The notes under the pieces are model-generated. The model saw only the letters and a list, made by a program, of their open reading frames with translations, had not been told where the DNA came from and searched no databases. From positions 8,307,672 through 8,371,671 of the forward strand of contig OZ024785.1 in NCBI GenBank assembly GCA_964017065.1: a stretch of DNA of 64,000 bases. The letters are read 5' to 3'. Source of the stretch: Haliclona indistincta. Its lineage: Eukaryota > Porifera > Demospongiae > Haplosclerida > Chalinidae. Numbering within the stretch: position 1 is the stretch's first letter; every line of letters begins with the position of its first letter. Below are positions 35,603 through 47,715 of this stretch, in pieces. Made by a program: the position numbers and the translations under genes.

Positions 35603-36336
35603 TACAAGATAGATATGAACTATAAGAATTTGTCAATAACAAATCTAGCACTATTTGCATAAGCAACCTAAAAGAAAACCACATGTAATGTAACGTGTAA
35701 TCTCCCTCTCCATCAGCTCCCAAAATGGAGGAAAAGTTGAATATGAAACAATAAAAGCAGATCCACTGTATGATGAGATCAGTTCATAGACTTCTGCATT
35801 GTCATGGGCTTATTTTAAAACTCGATAATATTCTAACCCTTTAGAAAATGATCTGGACCAGGAGCGCATAATGAGAGTGAGCACGGTGCCTTTTTACTGC
35901 GCTCATGCTCTCTTGCCTGGACCTATACTTGTTCCATAGAATGATGAAATCATAACAATTGTTTGAAATTGACACTGCAGTTAGGTTATTTGTTTTAACC
36001 TTTAGTAAGTCTTTGTCAGCGGAACACAAAATATAACTATAATCTAGAAACACGTAGTTACTAACATGCATAGTTACTACATAATTTATCCTTATTTACT
36101 CACTAGCACTTTTTTATCACAATAATTTTTGCCTTTAGTGAGAGAAAAATTAGACCAGTACGTCACTTGTTGACACTTCAGATTGTGCATTTCTTAGTGA
36201 ATTAACAGCGGTTGTGCTAATCAGGAAAATGTTTTTGAGTCAAGCCGACTAGTTGACATGAAAGCAACTACGCAGCACTATATTATGCTACACAGTCTTC
36301 TTTAAGCTACATTCAGCTCAGCTTTCCGACTGCAGC
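35603..36336. other. Intergenic, no gene seen
   Basis: 3' flank of ALDH8A1 and promoter region of the receptor gene. A polyadenylation-like AATAAA is at about 35749. Confidence 0.5.
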
Positions 36337-39300
36337 ATGAATGTCCTCTGCTGTAGGATTTTTGCGGCATCTCTGCTGTGGCTTCTTGCATCTGCTACTG
36401 CATCAAATCGCACCTCGATCTACTTCTCATACATCACCACAATAACTGGTGGCTTCCGAGGTCATGGAGCCATACCAGTAGTGGATCTTGCTCTGGAAGA
36501 GATCAACAAGAGGACAGACATCTTAGCCAACTACTCGCTAGGTTACTACACGATACGAGACTCAAAGGTGACCACTACAATTTTAATTTATTGCCATAGA
36601 TTACTAATATTTTCACTGCATTTTAGTGTGATGTTACAGGTTCTTTGAATGCTTTCAGTGAAGATTTTATCAAGACAGGAACAGTTCCAACATACTTGGC
36701 TATTTTTGGCTGTGGGTGTTCTACTGCAACGATACCTGTAGCACAGATCAGCCATTACTGGAACATACCTCAAGTATAGCTACTATAGATCACCATATTT
36801 AAAAGTAATATTTAAGTACATTTCTATACAGGTAGCCTTTGCTGCAGCTGCAAACGATTTTAATCATCGAAGGCGGTTCAAAAGTCTTTTTCGCACTCTG
36901 CCTCAGTTGCAATTCTTTAATGAAGCAATTGTCGAGATGGCTGTGGAGTTCAAATGGACTCAAATGGCTGTCATAACGCAGACTGAAAATCTTTTCACAG
37001 CAGTATGGGCATAATTTGAATACCACATTTTTTTATTTTCCTGTAGAATACCCATAAACTTGCTGTGCTGTTTAAAGAACGAGGCTGGTTATTGGACACA
37101 ACTGTTATGATTAAATCAGGCAGTGATCCATTCTCACATGAACCAGCTGTATTCAATCATCGAGTATGTGTTCTGATTTCAAGTAACTTGTCACGTGTTG
37201 TTTCGATTTTAGAATGAAGACTACAGGATCAATTTTATTAATACTTATCCAAATTTTGCAGCTGCAATACTATGCCAGGTAGATAGAACAACTACAGCTA
37301 CAACGCATATTTGTTTGTCAATCCAGGCATACCATAGGAACATGATATCACCTCGCTATGTCTGGATAACTCCTGGTTGGTACCAAAATTGTTGGTGGAA
37401 ATCTTACTTTGGCTCTGCGGAAAGAAACTGCACTCGTGCAATAATGGAAATGGCAGTCAATGGTACATTGTCAATTATGCCAAGGGGATTTTTTCCTCTT
37501 CAAAACGATACTGCTCACACAACCAGTGGAATTGTGAGTTAGAAAGAAATTGTTTGTACTTAAATCACTGTATTCCAGACCCCTGCTGAATTCAAAAGAC
37601 AGGAAGATATTCGTCTTAATGACACTTCAAGGTACCCAATTTCGTCCAAGCTAGATATATCAGGCACGGCATTTGATTCCATATGGACTATTGCGCTGGG
37701 ACTTCACAATGCGTCAGAGAGAGTTAGGATAAACGACAGCAGTGGTTGTGAAAATCTTCCAGGAGAACTAGTGCCGTTAGAAAAGTTTGACTATCATAAT
37801 GAGGTGATGGGGTGTGTTTTACGGAAAAGTATGGAGAATGTTGATTTTGAAGGAATTACTGTGAGTAACATAGTGTCTAAAACACGAGTACACAGGTTCA
37901 ATGCCTTTAGGGTCACATTGTGTTCAACAGCAACGGAAGTCGAGTTGATAACAATGACTACGTATTGCAGCAGTATAGAATACTAGGTTAGTGCATTGTG
38001 TAGCATGTTTCAGTATAATACTGAATATATGTTCAAAGGAGATAAAGGTCCAGCAAAAGAAATTGTTGCGAATTTAGCCATCTATCCAAACAGCAGCTCT
38101 TTTACATTCACTAATAAAGAGAATGCCTACACATTATGGGCAGGTTAGTATAACATTTTAATTTCAAAAAATATGAAGGATTTGTCACGTAGGAGGTGCT
38201 CCATATGATGGATCGGCAACAAATGCTGTACATCGCAACCCTTTGGCGATGGTGATCACATACTCCATCCTTCCTACAGCTGGATTGATCTTTACTGTGT
38301 TTTGCTTCTTTTTCAATCTCTTGTTCAGAAAGGCGAAGTAAGTCGGGGGTTAAAATTTGCTTCAAATGACATACTTATAGGGTTGTGAAGTTGTCCAGTC
38401 CTAATCTCAACTACCTGATCATCATTGGAGCTGGTTGCTTGTACATATCTGTTTACTTGTATGTGTTCACAGCTGATGAAATGCTTGTTCAAACAGTGAT
38501 GTGCAATGTAATGATGGAGTATACAAAGATCGATGTGTTGTAATTTTTTCTTCATTCAGTTAAGACAATGGTTGTCTACACTTGGCTATACACTCTGTTT
38601 TGCTGTCATTCTAGCAAAGACATGGAGAGTCTATTATATCTTCAATAATCCCCATTCAAAGAAAAAAGTAAAATTCACATTTTTAATACGCAGTTATTAC
38701 GTTTGATTTAGGTGATGAAGGATTGGATTTTGCTTGTGATTGTGATCGTTGTCGTGGCAGGGAATCTTTTAATACTCACAATTGGTACAATTGTGCCTTC
38801 CTCACGAATCAATGCTACATTGATTGCTGACAGACACCATCCAATTGTCGTCAATGTAAGAATATAAACAACTATAAAACCAAGCATATTATTTGTTAGT
38901 ACAGGCTGAAAACAAAAATGTTCATGAGTTCCTATATTCTTGCATCAATTCTGACACTGTTATATGGCTGGCTATCTCGTATGCCTACAAGGGTCTCCTT
39001 CAACTGGTTGCCATGTTCATGGCCTTCCACATCCGCAGAGTCAAGATCAAAGCTCTGAATGACTCCAAGGAGATAGCTGTCATCATTTACATCAACAGCA
39101 TCATACTGGTTTTGCTGGCAGTAGTTGAGTTTGCTCTGGACACCTACCATGTGGTATCCTCTGCTCTGTTTGGCCTGGGACTAATGGTGGGAGCAACACT
39201 CTTCCTCACACTTGTCTTCATTCCTAAGGTCTATTCTGCAACAATTATTGTTGTTAATGTTGTTTATATGTCAATGCTCACAGGTGATCAGCCTGTGCAA

Positions 39301-39442
39301 GGACCCTAAAGGTAGCTTAGTTTTTGGTAATCCTCAAAAGAGCCCAACAGCTGCTGTTGCATTCAGTAACATTGATCGCCGCCAGTCAAGTGTTGTTGCC
39401 AACATGACCGTACTGAAGAACATGGATACCAAGCAGCCATGA
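36337..39442 (+). CDS. GABA-B-receptor-like class C GPCR, complete
   Basis: The ATG at 36337 starts a signal peptide (MNVLCCRIFAASLLWLLASA). The Venus-flytrap ligand domain spans exons 36337-38145: RTSIYFSYITTITGG, FGCGCSTATIPVAQISHYWN, MAVITQTENLFT, YRINFINTYPNFAAAILCQ and AFDSIWTIALGLHNASE. The seven-helix part follows: NPLAMVITYSILPTAGLIFT (helix 1), LGYTLCFAVILAKTWRVYYI (helix 3, the GABA-B AKTWR signature), KDWILLVIVIVVV (helix 4), ISYAYKGLLQL and IKALNDSKEIAV (helices 5-6, GABA-B hallmarks) and VGATLFLTLVFIPK (helix 7). The stop is at 39440-39442. Ligand identity cannot be inferred. Partial copies lie at 44895 and 47975 on the same strand. Confidence 0.9.
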
Positions 39443-41655
39443 ATCAACCATATGGTTCCAGTCTTGCCAGACTATTGATTGTTTAGAGTTCATCAGCATA
39501 CAGACAATGATTACAGATTTTGTTTGTTTTAAAGTGTTTGATGTTGCAACCAAAACGTTACGATACGTTACGTTTTGTCATTCATGCATGCATATCCACA
39601 TATATATCCATGCATGAGATTCAGTTTGCGCTGCGTTGAGGGAACCACAGTACAGGCCGACAATAGCAAGATGTATAATTATGTGCTTTTGTAAAGATGT
39701 AAAACAATCATCTTTTTGGTCTTAACAACCCTTTAGCTCTAGTTAGTTGATCTAAGTTGACGTGCTGCCGTATTCAGTAGTTTACAAACGTAAAACATTT
39801 TTATTAAACAAATGCAAACATTAGGATTATGTTATGGTTGTGGTTAAAATTAACATGATGATGAGTTCACCATGTTGATGAGTTTCCATAGAATGAAACA
39901 TGTGAAATTGATGTTTCGACAATACCCAGATGTCCTGGGCACTGTTGAAACATTGTGCCCAGATGTACCCAGACGCTAAACTGCCGAGATGTGCCCAGAT
40001 GCTAAACTTAAGTGCCCAGATGTTCTGGGCCTATGCTCAAAGTAGAACTACATGTATCATTTTACATTAGGAAGCCCAACATCCTGTATAGTATGATAGA
40101 ATCATTATTGATAATATCCTGCAATTGGTGCAACTGCATGCTGTTCAACATATTCTTGATAATATGCACAGTTCATAGAATCTACATGGGGAAATTGAAA
40201 TGGAATTTCAGCTTCCAGATCTATTCACCATCTGAAATTGTGTAAGTAAGATACTAAGCAATGATCAGAATCAACCCGGCTTGCTATACATGTAGTTTGA
40301 TTGTGTGTGCTGTCAGTATGTACAGCACACACAATGATCTTTGATCTTTGTTATCTTTTTCATGAAACTGAGCAACGAGTTTCTGTCACTAACAGAGATA
40401 CTGATGCTATCACTAACATCAAAAAGAACACAGCTCATGATTATTGCTTGCACAGTATTCCCTATGAGGTGGTATAGTGGCTGTGTTTACATGTAGATGT
40501 ATAATATCTTTGAGCTGTCACTGAGTATTCAAACTAACTCAAGTGACAACTAACTTTTGACACAAAATTAATACATTTGCAAGACAGGAATAGATGTTTC
40601 TCTTCCACAACAGCTAGCACATATCGCACGGTCAAGGACTGGGTGATAGTCGACTTGATAAGCTTAACAAAAGTTAATACTGAGTAACAACTTCATAGTG
40701 CTCCTGAGTTATATCGTGCACCTCACCCTCATCTCAGTGATACCACATCACCTGAACCATACTGTAGTTGTGTCCGTCAATAAAACAAAGCCCTTCTGTG
40801 ACACAACAGGTGGTTTGCTTAATTTCTCAAAGCTTGCTTCTCCTGATAATAGCTGCAGCTATTGTCTCTAATAATTTATGTGACTATAATTTATATGAGC
40901 AATTCACGAAGAAGACACTGGGATGAACACTCATGGTTTTCCGCAACAGACAGGTAAACACACAAGACAAGAGAGCTGCTTGGTGTGACTGGAAAACTAA
41001 CTGAAAGTTAGTTTTAACTTTTGCTAGTCATGGAATATATCATCACATTACCAAACACTGGCAAGCATGGATCAAAAACGATTTTTTAGTCTTCGTGCAT
41101 TCAGATGCTTGCAGTCATGAAAAGTAATTTCACTCATTGATATAGAGACCATGCATCTCTTCATTCTCTTCTTTTCAGGCCAAAGCCAGTTATCCTCATG
41201 CATGTGTACCACTAGACACAGTAATCTCACCACCTTATCTTACACATCATGTGGAAAGTGGTACCATACACTTAGCCATGTAGCTACATCGATCTTTATT
41301 CTTACTTTATAGGCATGGTTCTTTGATCACCTATCATTACCACTGCAGGCCTTCTTGCTACTTCTTTTGCATGTCTTGTTCCCTTAATTTTTCAAGCTTC
41401 ATCTCAGTTTTAGGACAAAACTTTTCTATAATTATTATATTATTATGATAATATACTTCAATCTTTAACCATGTAAAGCATCCATCTGCTTGGTCTCGAA
41501 AACCTTTAAAGTTAATTGATATACTACTTTCTAACCTATGGCAAAACAATTTTATTATAATTATACATTGGAATTATGGACGGGAATAGTGCGGTTGAAA
41601 TTAACATGATGAGTTATGAAAAATGATATCCTAAGTAGCTGGTCATGATCAGTTT
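39443..41655. other. Intergenic between receptor and secreted-protein gene
   Basis: 39430-39670 closely resembles 47715-47970, the DNA just before the third receptor copy. 40010-40150 resembles 44625-44770. These are scars of tandem duplication. A repeated GTGCCCAGATG motif occurs at 39925-40030. No gene is seen. Confidence 0.6.
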
Positions 41656-42375
41656 CTAACATCTGAGAGCGCTCAGTGTATAATTAAAGACACTACTATT
41701 GTTAGCTATATTGCACTTGGTCCAGTTGCACTTCTGTGGGCTATTGTTGCTGAAACTGGGATTTGGAAATTTCGTGAGTGAATATCTCAGAAACCTGGCT
41801 GCATTCCAAAGCTGTAATTCAACCATTGCTCTCTTAAATTCAACGGCAGAAGAGCAGTTGAAATGGTCACTCCACACTGTCTGCAGCTGAAATTTATTTA
41901 AATGAAGTAACAGATAGAAGTGGTGTGTCCTTACCCAAGAGCATGTTTGTTGAAGGGTCTTGCTGATAACTACACTAAGAGCTCGGGTTTCAATGGTAGC
42001 ATTCTCTCCTTCTTCCTCAAGCAAATCCTGCACTGTGGTCTGGTGGTCGTACAGTTCGCTCAAATTTTGTGCAACTCTAAGTACTTTCTTAAAATGCTCT
42101 ATTGGTGATTCTGATCCACTTATGTTAGGATTACTAGTAATAAATGAAGGGGCCTGTATAGGATTATAAAACATAATTAATCTATAACAACACTGGAGAG
42201 TAGTTCATACCGTGAACGTTATAGATGCATCTAGTCCATCCTTTATGTCAGACAGCAGTGGTCTGGAGATGCAGCCATCTTGAACCATTCTCTTAGTCAC
42301 TGGAACAGACTGACTGAGGCAGACCATAGCCATGAAGATCACAGCAGCAAACGAAACGATTGTGTTTAGAGACAT
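41656..42375 (-). CDS. Small secreted protein, family not recognised
   Basis: The ATG at 42375 gives MSLNTIVSFAAVIFMAMVCL, a clear signal peptide. Exon 1 (about 42211-42375) ends DGLDASITFT before GTATGA. Exon 2 (about 41937-42153) is APSFITSNPNISGSESPIEH onward to LQQTCSW. Exon 3 (41656-41891) runs LQTVWSDHFNCSS to a TAG at 41656-41658. The mature protein is about 180 residues with about seven Cys (for example KCNWTKCN near the end) and several N-glycosylation sequons. The spacing of hydrophobic stretches looks helical, so a secreted helical bundle is possible, but I cannot name a family. Confidence 0.75.
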
Positions 42376-42650
42376 TATTCCGAATTTTTACTTGGATACT
42401 ATTATTTTCTTGTGAATTTCTAGTTTTTACTTGCTTCAACTGGCAGCAATCTCTCTCTTATATACTGCTCACTCAAGCGTGGAAAGCAATGCCTGTACAT
42501 TACTAACAATGATATTCATTGCTGACAGTGTGCGCTGAAAATAATTTATTAAGAAATGTAAAATACAAGCCACAACATCCTCTCTAGAATTAATTATGTG
42601 ATTATGACAATGAGCACCACATCATAGTTACTGCAACTCATTACATTTGG

Positions 42651-44363
42651 TTAGGTTGTACCATATGATCTACTATGCTCATTGATGGAGACTGTCACTT
42701 CATTTTCTCTCTCGTACTCCTCTGCCAGAGCAATTTCTCTCTCGTATATCTCCTCCACTAGAAACTGCTCATTGACCACTTCGTCTCGCAGACGATAGCG
42801 ATACCATTTAGACACACACAAGAACAGCATCAGAGACAGAAAGATAAAGAAAGCCTTCACCTCATGCAACACCTCCCAGGTGACGTCCTTGCCAGAGAAA
42901 ATCGGAGCTGATTCAACAAGTTGAAGCACATGGCCTCCAGCTAGTGATGCATACCAGATACCAATGAGCAGGCCCTTCAGTCGGAGAGGAGCCTGAGCAC
43001 AGATGAACTCAAGAGCGGTCATGAAAACTAACAAAACTGAAAAGCCTTGAAGAATGTTTGGAATTAGGAGAACAAGGAAGTTGTTTGTTTCATGGCAAAA
43101 GAATTTGTGGTTTGTAAGTTGACTAATGCTTGAACAAGTTCCATTGATACTGAGAAATTGAGATCTCAAGAAATAGCAGGAATCTATGTGAATGTAGTCT
43201 ACATGCTTGCATTGGGATTCACCCATTAGCATTGAATGTATAATGATCTCAGCCACTGTCTTGACGAAACAGCAGAGCAGTCCTATACCAATTCGTTTGA
43301 GCATGTTGGGGAGATATTTTGGACAGACACAGACAAGTAGACGATATGCCGGGACACCTATGATCACTATTAGTGCTGTAATGTGTAATTGCTCTCCTAC
43401 TAGGAATAATACCAAGTTAGAGGGACATTGATTGCTGGTTAATTGGTCTAACAGTGAGTAGCCGTGTCCTGAAAGATGATAACCAAACAGTGAAAGAAGC
43501 AGAACAAGTATGCGCAGGAATGTCTTGGTGTCCTCCACCTCCTCTGTGGTGAATGGTCCTCCATACTTGCTCTTGCCCAGGTCAATACGTGGCGGAATAT
43601 CCTCCTCCCAGTAAGTGAAGGCACTGCGGTTCTCCGGACATTTGTGCTTCCAGGCATACCTGAGCACTTGATAGATGAGTTTAAGTGGATGATCACCAGT
43701 TCGATCAATATTGAGATGTCGTTTAAAGCCAACTAAAATTCCAACACCGCAGCTTGCTGAAAATAGTTGTATGGAAGCACATGCTATAAGAATTGTGCAC
43801 GTTATAACAAACTCATACGAGTGTAACTGATCAAATGGATTGTCAGTTGGTTTGACTGAAAGAGTGCAGCTACTGAAGTACAACAGTATGCCTAGCATCA
43901 GATACAGTATAGCTAGCTGACCGAAGTAGCAACTCCAGAAGTACCAGTGGATAAAGGCGCTGAGCTGTTCTGAAGACGCCTCTAGCATCTGGTCCATACC
44001 AAACTGAATGGCTGTGGACTCAAACAGGCCCAAACTAATCAGACATATAATAATGGACAATCCAGACAGAAGGAAGTAGGATCGAACAGGCTTTGTCAGA
44101 AACAAAATTCCAGCCACTATTAGCATGATCATGGAGACAATCATGGCGAGGAAGGAAGCTCTCACAAAGCTGTATCTTGTGAAGCAGACATCAGCCATCC
44201 ATCCTAGGAGAGGATAGATGAGATAGGCTAGAACTAAACTAACTAGGTAGATGATGGTGGCATCTTGATCAGCTGTGTGATAGAAGATCATGTCAGATCC
44301 AAGTGTGGTCATGTGGATTAATCCACAGCACAAAACAACCAGATAAGCTGATCGATGCTTCAT
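42651..44363 (-). CDS. Multi-pass transporter, POT/PTR2-like (major facilitator)
   Basis: A single-exon 570-residue protein from ATG 44363 to TAA 42651-42653. About twelve hydrophobic helices are visible. The segment QFGMDQMLEASSEQL followed by IHWYFWSCYFGQ resembles the POT signature of an F-G-x-D-Q stretch then a W-Y-F-x-S helix. ADVCFTRY after helix 2 fits the MFS loop 2-3 position. The C-tail is acidic (EEIYEREIALAEEYE). The substrate is unknown. Lack of introns is unusual beside heavily split neighbours and might reflect retroposition. Confidence 0.7.
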   Translation of the reverse strand: MKHRSAYLVVLCCGLIHMTTLGSDMIFYHTADQDATIIYLVSLVLAYLIYPLLGWMADVCFTRYSFVRASFLAMIVSMIMLIVAGILFLTKPVRSYFLLSGLSIIICLISLGLFESTAIQFGMDQMLEASSEQLSAFIHWYFWSCYFGQLAILYLMLGILLYFSSCTLSVKPTDNPFDQLHSYEFVITCTILIACASIQLFSASCGVGILVGFKRHLNIDRTGDHPLKLIYQVLRYAWKHKCPENRSAFTYWEEDIPPRIDLGKSKYGGPFTTEEVEDTKTFLRILVLLLSLFGYHLSGHGYSLLDQLTSNQCPSNLVLFLVGEQLHITALIVIIGVPAYRLLVCVCPKYLPNMLKRIGIGLLCCFVKTVAEIIIHSMLMGESQCKHVDYIHIDSCYFLRSQFLSINGTCSSISQLTNHKFFCHETNNFLVLLIPNILQGFSVLLVFMTALEFICAQAPLRLKGLLIGIWYASLAGGHVLQLVESAPIFSGKDVTWEVLHEVKAFFIFLSLMLFLCVSKWYRYRLRDEVVNEQFLVEEIYEREIALAEEYERENEVTVSINEHSRSYGTT

Positions 44364-44894
44364 CTCACGGACTAGCAGTGTGGGGCATGCGACTTTATAT
44401 TCTTATCCTATACAAACAGATGTTACTTTGACTTGAGCAACATTGCTATTCTTTCAGTTTGCAGTATATTTTATTACAGAAACAAATGGAAACTGTGTAT
44501 GTGTTGAATAAGTGCCTCATGACAAACTGACAATATTGATAGCAACATATATGTAATGATGAAGTTAAGTAATGGTCTTTCTTCCTCTGTGAAGTCAATT
44601 AGTGTTACATGAAAATTGATACTTAATTTCCCCCAATGTTCTGGGCCCATGTGTGCTCAATATAGAACTACATTATTTCACATGAAACAACTTCTATCAA
44701 TAACCCCTGTATACCATGATGGAATCATTACTGACAATCAGCTCATTGTAATGTAATTTGTACAACTAATCTATGCATTTCTAACCTGGTCCGCAATGTA
44801 AACCAACAAGAAACTAACATGGAATGGTAACACGATTGACTTGCTAACATGATTGACTAGGCACTACCGTGTCTCCCTAATGAGAACAAATCAG
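44364..44894. other. Intergenic; fragments of repeats
   Basis: 44625-44770 duplicates 40010-40150. 44780-44870 contains a fragment of the hairpin MITE found whole at 46255 and 51391 (TGGAATGGTAACACGATTGA). Confidence 0.55.
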
Positions 44895-46258
44895 ATCCCA
44901 CATTTCTTACTCTTCTCTGCTGTGGGTGTTCTACAGCCACTATACCTGTGGCAGAGATTAGCCATTACTGGAATATACCTGCACACGTGAGCAATATAAG
45001 TATTGGAATTATGATAGGACAATGCTTAGGTTTCTCTTGATGCTGCAGCTGCTATTCTTAACAATCGAAAATCAAATGTTAATGAAAATCAAATGAAAAT
45101 CAATTAACAATGAAAATCAAATCAAAAATGTTTATCGGACATTTACCTCAGTACGAGTTTATTCCTGGAGCATATTATCGAATAGCTGAACAATTCAAAT
45201 GGACTCAGATGGCTGTTATAACACAGACTGAGAATCTCTTAACATCAGTAATATCATTTGGGTTAATATTCTGACATGACTATGTTTTTGTAGATCACTA
45301 ATGAGCTTTCAGTTTTGTTCCAACAGCGTGGTTGGTCACTGGATACTACCATCAACATAAAGTCTGATAGTGAACCATTTTCACACAAGGCAGCATTCAA
45401 ATTGGTACATATACGGATTTTTCTTATAATTGTATTATTCTCTGAATAGAATGGTGACTACAGGATTATTTTCATAAACGCTTATCCAAACTTTGCATTT
45501 GCTCTGCTCTGTTGTGATCTGTCTGTAAAATCAAAATTGAATTGAATTGAATTAGACTCAATTTCTTGTTTGTATGCAGGCATAATATTATCACAGGAAT
45601 ATGCTTGCACCCAAGTATGTTTGGATAACTCCTAACTGGTACCAGGAAAACTGGTGGATGTCTACTGTGAATGCAAACTGTACTCCTGAAGTAATGAAAC
45701 AAGTTGTGAATGGTTCACTGGCAATAGCCCCAAGTGGGTTCTTTCCACTCCATAATGACTCTGTTTACACAACCAGTGGAACGGTAGGAGGAAAACAACT
45801 TTGAGTACACTTTATTTATAGATATTTGTAGTCTCCCAGTGAGTTCAAGAATGAGTATGACAGACGTCTTAATGACACTTCAACATATCCAAACTTGACC
45901 AAGGGTGATGGAGCTGGGATGGCTTATGACGCCATATGGGCTATTGCTCTTCAAGTGCCTTCCTGTGACTCTCTATTGTAGCAGCAGTCTTCATACACAG
46001 GTTATATCCACAAGCTCTACAGCACAGTGGCACCAATGTCAGTGCTGTGAATACAATGTTGACAAGATTTGTTATGTTCAATAGTACGTCATAGACAATC
46101 GATATAGCTTCGTTATTATCAATGTTTCCGACAAAAATAATCACGATTCCTACAACGATTGCTAGATGGGCCATATTGGGCTATTGAAGAAAATAACCTT
46201 GTGTACCCTTTAGTTATAGATATATTTGTAGTCTCCCAGTGAGTTCAAGAATGAACAA
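44895..46258 (+). pseudogene. Broken GABA-B-like receptor copy
   Basis: Ligand-domain exons are recognisable: ATIPVAEISHYWN region (44930-44990), WTQMAVITQTENLLT (45200-45250), GDYRIIFINAYPNFA (45450-45500), YVWITPNWYQENWW (45615-45655) and GAGMAYDAIWAIAL (45910-45955). There is no first exon and no seven-helix part. The exon near 45050-45160 is scrambled by repeats of AATGAAAATCAA, and the AYHRN junction near 45580 is shifted by an insertion. At 45955-46170 unrelated DNA with a minus-strand hydrophobic frame (AIVVGIVIIFVGNID) interrupts it, after which 46195-46258 repeats the exon start seen at 45790-45855. Confidence 0.8.
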
Positions 46259-46770
46259 GAAAATTAAAAAGATTTCTATCGAAATCAAAACTAGAGGATG
46301 TAGGGTTGTGAAATCTACCACTGGTCCACAATGTAAACTAACAAGGAATAATAATTGACTTGCTAACAGACCATAGATCCCTACATCATTGGCTGCTGTG
46401 GTTGGCTATAGATAGTTCATTTAGTTGCTGTTGACTGATACCTGACGTGCATTCAGCTTTATTGATCTTATGTACAGCCACTGATGTAGGGATCTATGGT
46501 CTGTTAGCAAGTTCATTATCGTGTTACCATTCCATGCTTGTTCCTTGTTAGTTTACATTTTGGACCAGTGGTAGATTTCACAACCCTACATCCTTTTGAA
46601 ATCTTTTTAATTTTCTTGTTTGTGTCCTTTTTCTTTATCAGTGAAGTGCAGTTCAATATCATCATGTGCACGTACTGAGCTGTCTTTGTTTCCACCATTG
46701 GTTTAGTTTTCCTGTTGTTGATGACTTTTCTTTATTATTAACAATTTTTAAACTTGTATCTAAAAATAAT
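46255..46770. mobile_element. Fold-back MITE family, copy 1, with tail
   Basis: Arms 46255-46390 and 46480-46620 pair (GATGTAGGGTTGTGAAATCT and GACCATAGATCCCTACATCA inverted). A further 150-bp tail to about 46770 is shared with copy 2 at 51391-51890, so the full repeat is longer than the hairpin. No coding capacity is seen. Confidence 0.8.
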
Positions 46771-46970
46771 AGTTGTGCATGCATGCAGTGCACACGAGCC
46801 CCGCCCACACTTTGTGGACCTGTAAGGCGGTTATAATTATCTGACACGCGCAGAATGGTGATTCCATTCGAGCTTACCGTTCTTCGACAAATATGTATTC
46901 TCCGTGATCCATACGGCGAGGCGATACTCAAGCTAGTGCTTGGTCACGTGCGCTATAGCTGCTTGGACAC

Positions 46971-47567
46971 TAGCCTCGTCCCCAGGCCAATTTCTTAGGA
47001 AATTAGGCCTGGTAACAACGGACTCGCGCATGCGCCAATTTTTCCGCGAGAAATACGTACATGACGCACGTAATGGGCGGGGCCTATCGTTAACTCGTCA
47101 TCGCAATCAGCTGTTTGCTCAGACATGGCTTCAGCTAATCGACTACGTACTTGGTCTACCATTAAAGCAATCAAGGGTGTAATAACTAAAACAGCACTGA
47201 CATCAGTTAAAGCTAGCTTATAGTCAAAAACGAACGGTAAGGTGTGGAAACACAGGCTCTTGCCAAAACCTGTCGGTAGCCAAACAAAAACGTCCCTTCC
47301 ATTGTAAACCGCGTTGATAGCTGTGCGTTGCTCTGGCTTCAGAACTAGATCTGGCGTCCCTAACTTCTGCAGCGCGTAAGTAACCGAGCTAGAGAATTCA
47401 ACAGCCATAACGGTGGAACGAGTCGGCAGTACAGTATACTGATTATGACGTTAGACTGTCACGGATATAACACAATAATATACGGTTTCCCAAATATTTG
47501 GGAAAAATTAGCGCATGCGCGAGCCGTTGTTACCAGGCTGTCTTTTAGCAGCCTGGGGACGAGGCTA
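46971..47567. mobile_element. Element B: TAGCCTCGTCCCC element carrying a RecQ-like fragment
   Basis: The ends are TAGCCTCGTCCCCAGGCC and the inverse of TAGCCTCGTCCCCAGGCT. A perfect 9-bp duplication CTTGGACAC occurs at 46962-46970 and 47568-47576. Both ends carry a subterminal hairpin: CCAGGCC...GGCCTGG at left, CCAGGCT...AGCCTGG at right. The terminal repeat is about 65 bp including TCGCGCATGCGC. Confidence 0.93.
46995..47408 (-). pseudogene. RecQ-like helicase N-terminal fragment inside element B
   Basis: Frame from MAVEFSSSVTYALQKLG. The Q-motif/motif 0 region is LKPEQRTAINAVYNG, Walker A is WLPTGFGKSLCF, and motif Ia is LVITPLIALMVDQV. The sequence then leaves the helicase family near RSRLAEAM and ends in the terminal repeat. 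DEAD/DEAH, helicase domain 2 and RQC parts are absent, so it cannot be an active helicase. Confidence 0.8.
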
Positions 47568-47715
47568 CTTGGACACGTGCGTGTTGCGCAATCACAATAA
47601 TGAACACTTATATCACGATCGAGAAATCGCGGAATTTATATCGCCGTTTCGCTAAAAACAAAGTTCAAAAGGGAGAATTTCATGACTATTCGTGGGTGTC
47701 TTAGTCTCAGCACTG

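Larger units (their letters stand above)
46771..47715. repeat. Duplicated block R1, split by element B
   Basis: 46775-46970 plus 47568-47715 match 55582-55836 plus 57809-57945 (block R2). Shared landmarks are CGAGCCCCGCCCACAC, TCTCCGTGATCCATACGGCG, TTGCGCAATCACAATAATG and TATCGCCGTTTCGCTAAAAA. Both copies keep a short possible first exon starting ATGGTGAT (46855, 55662) and including RQIC(I/V)LRDPYG. Each copy was later hit by a different member of the same transposon family. Confidence 0.85.

Noticed and set aside
43207..43431. Plus-strand frame within the transporter gene
   Set aside because: Antisense shadow of the intact 570-codon minus-strand gene.
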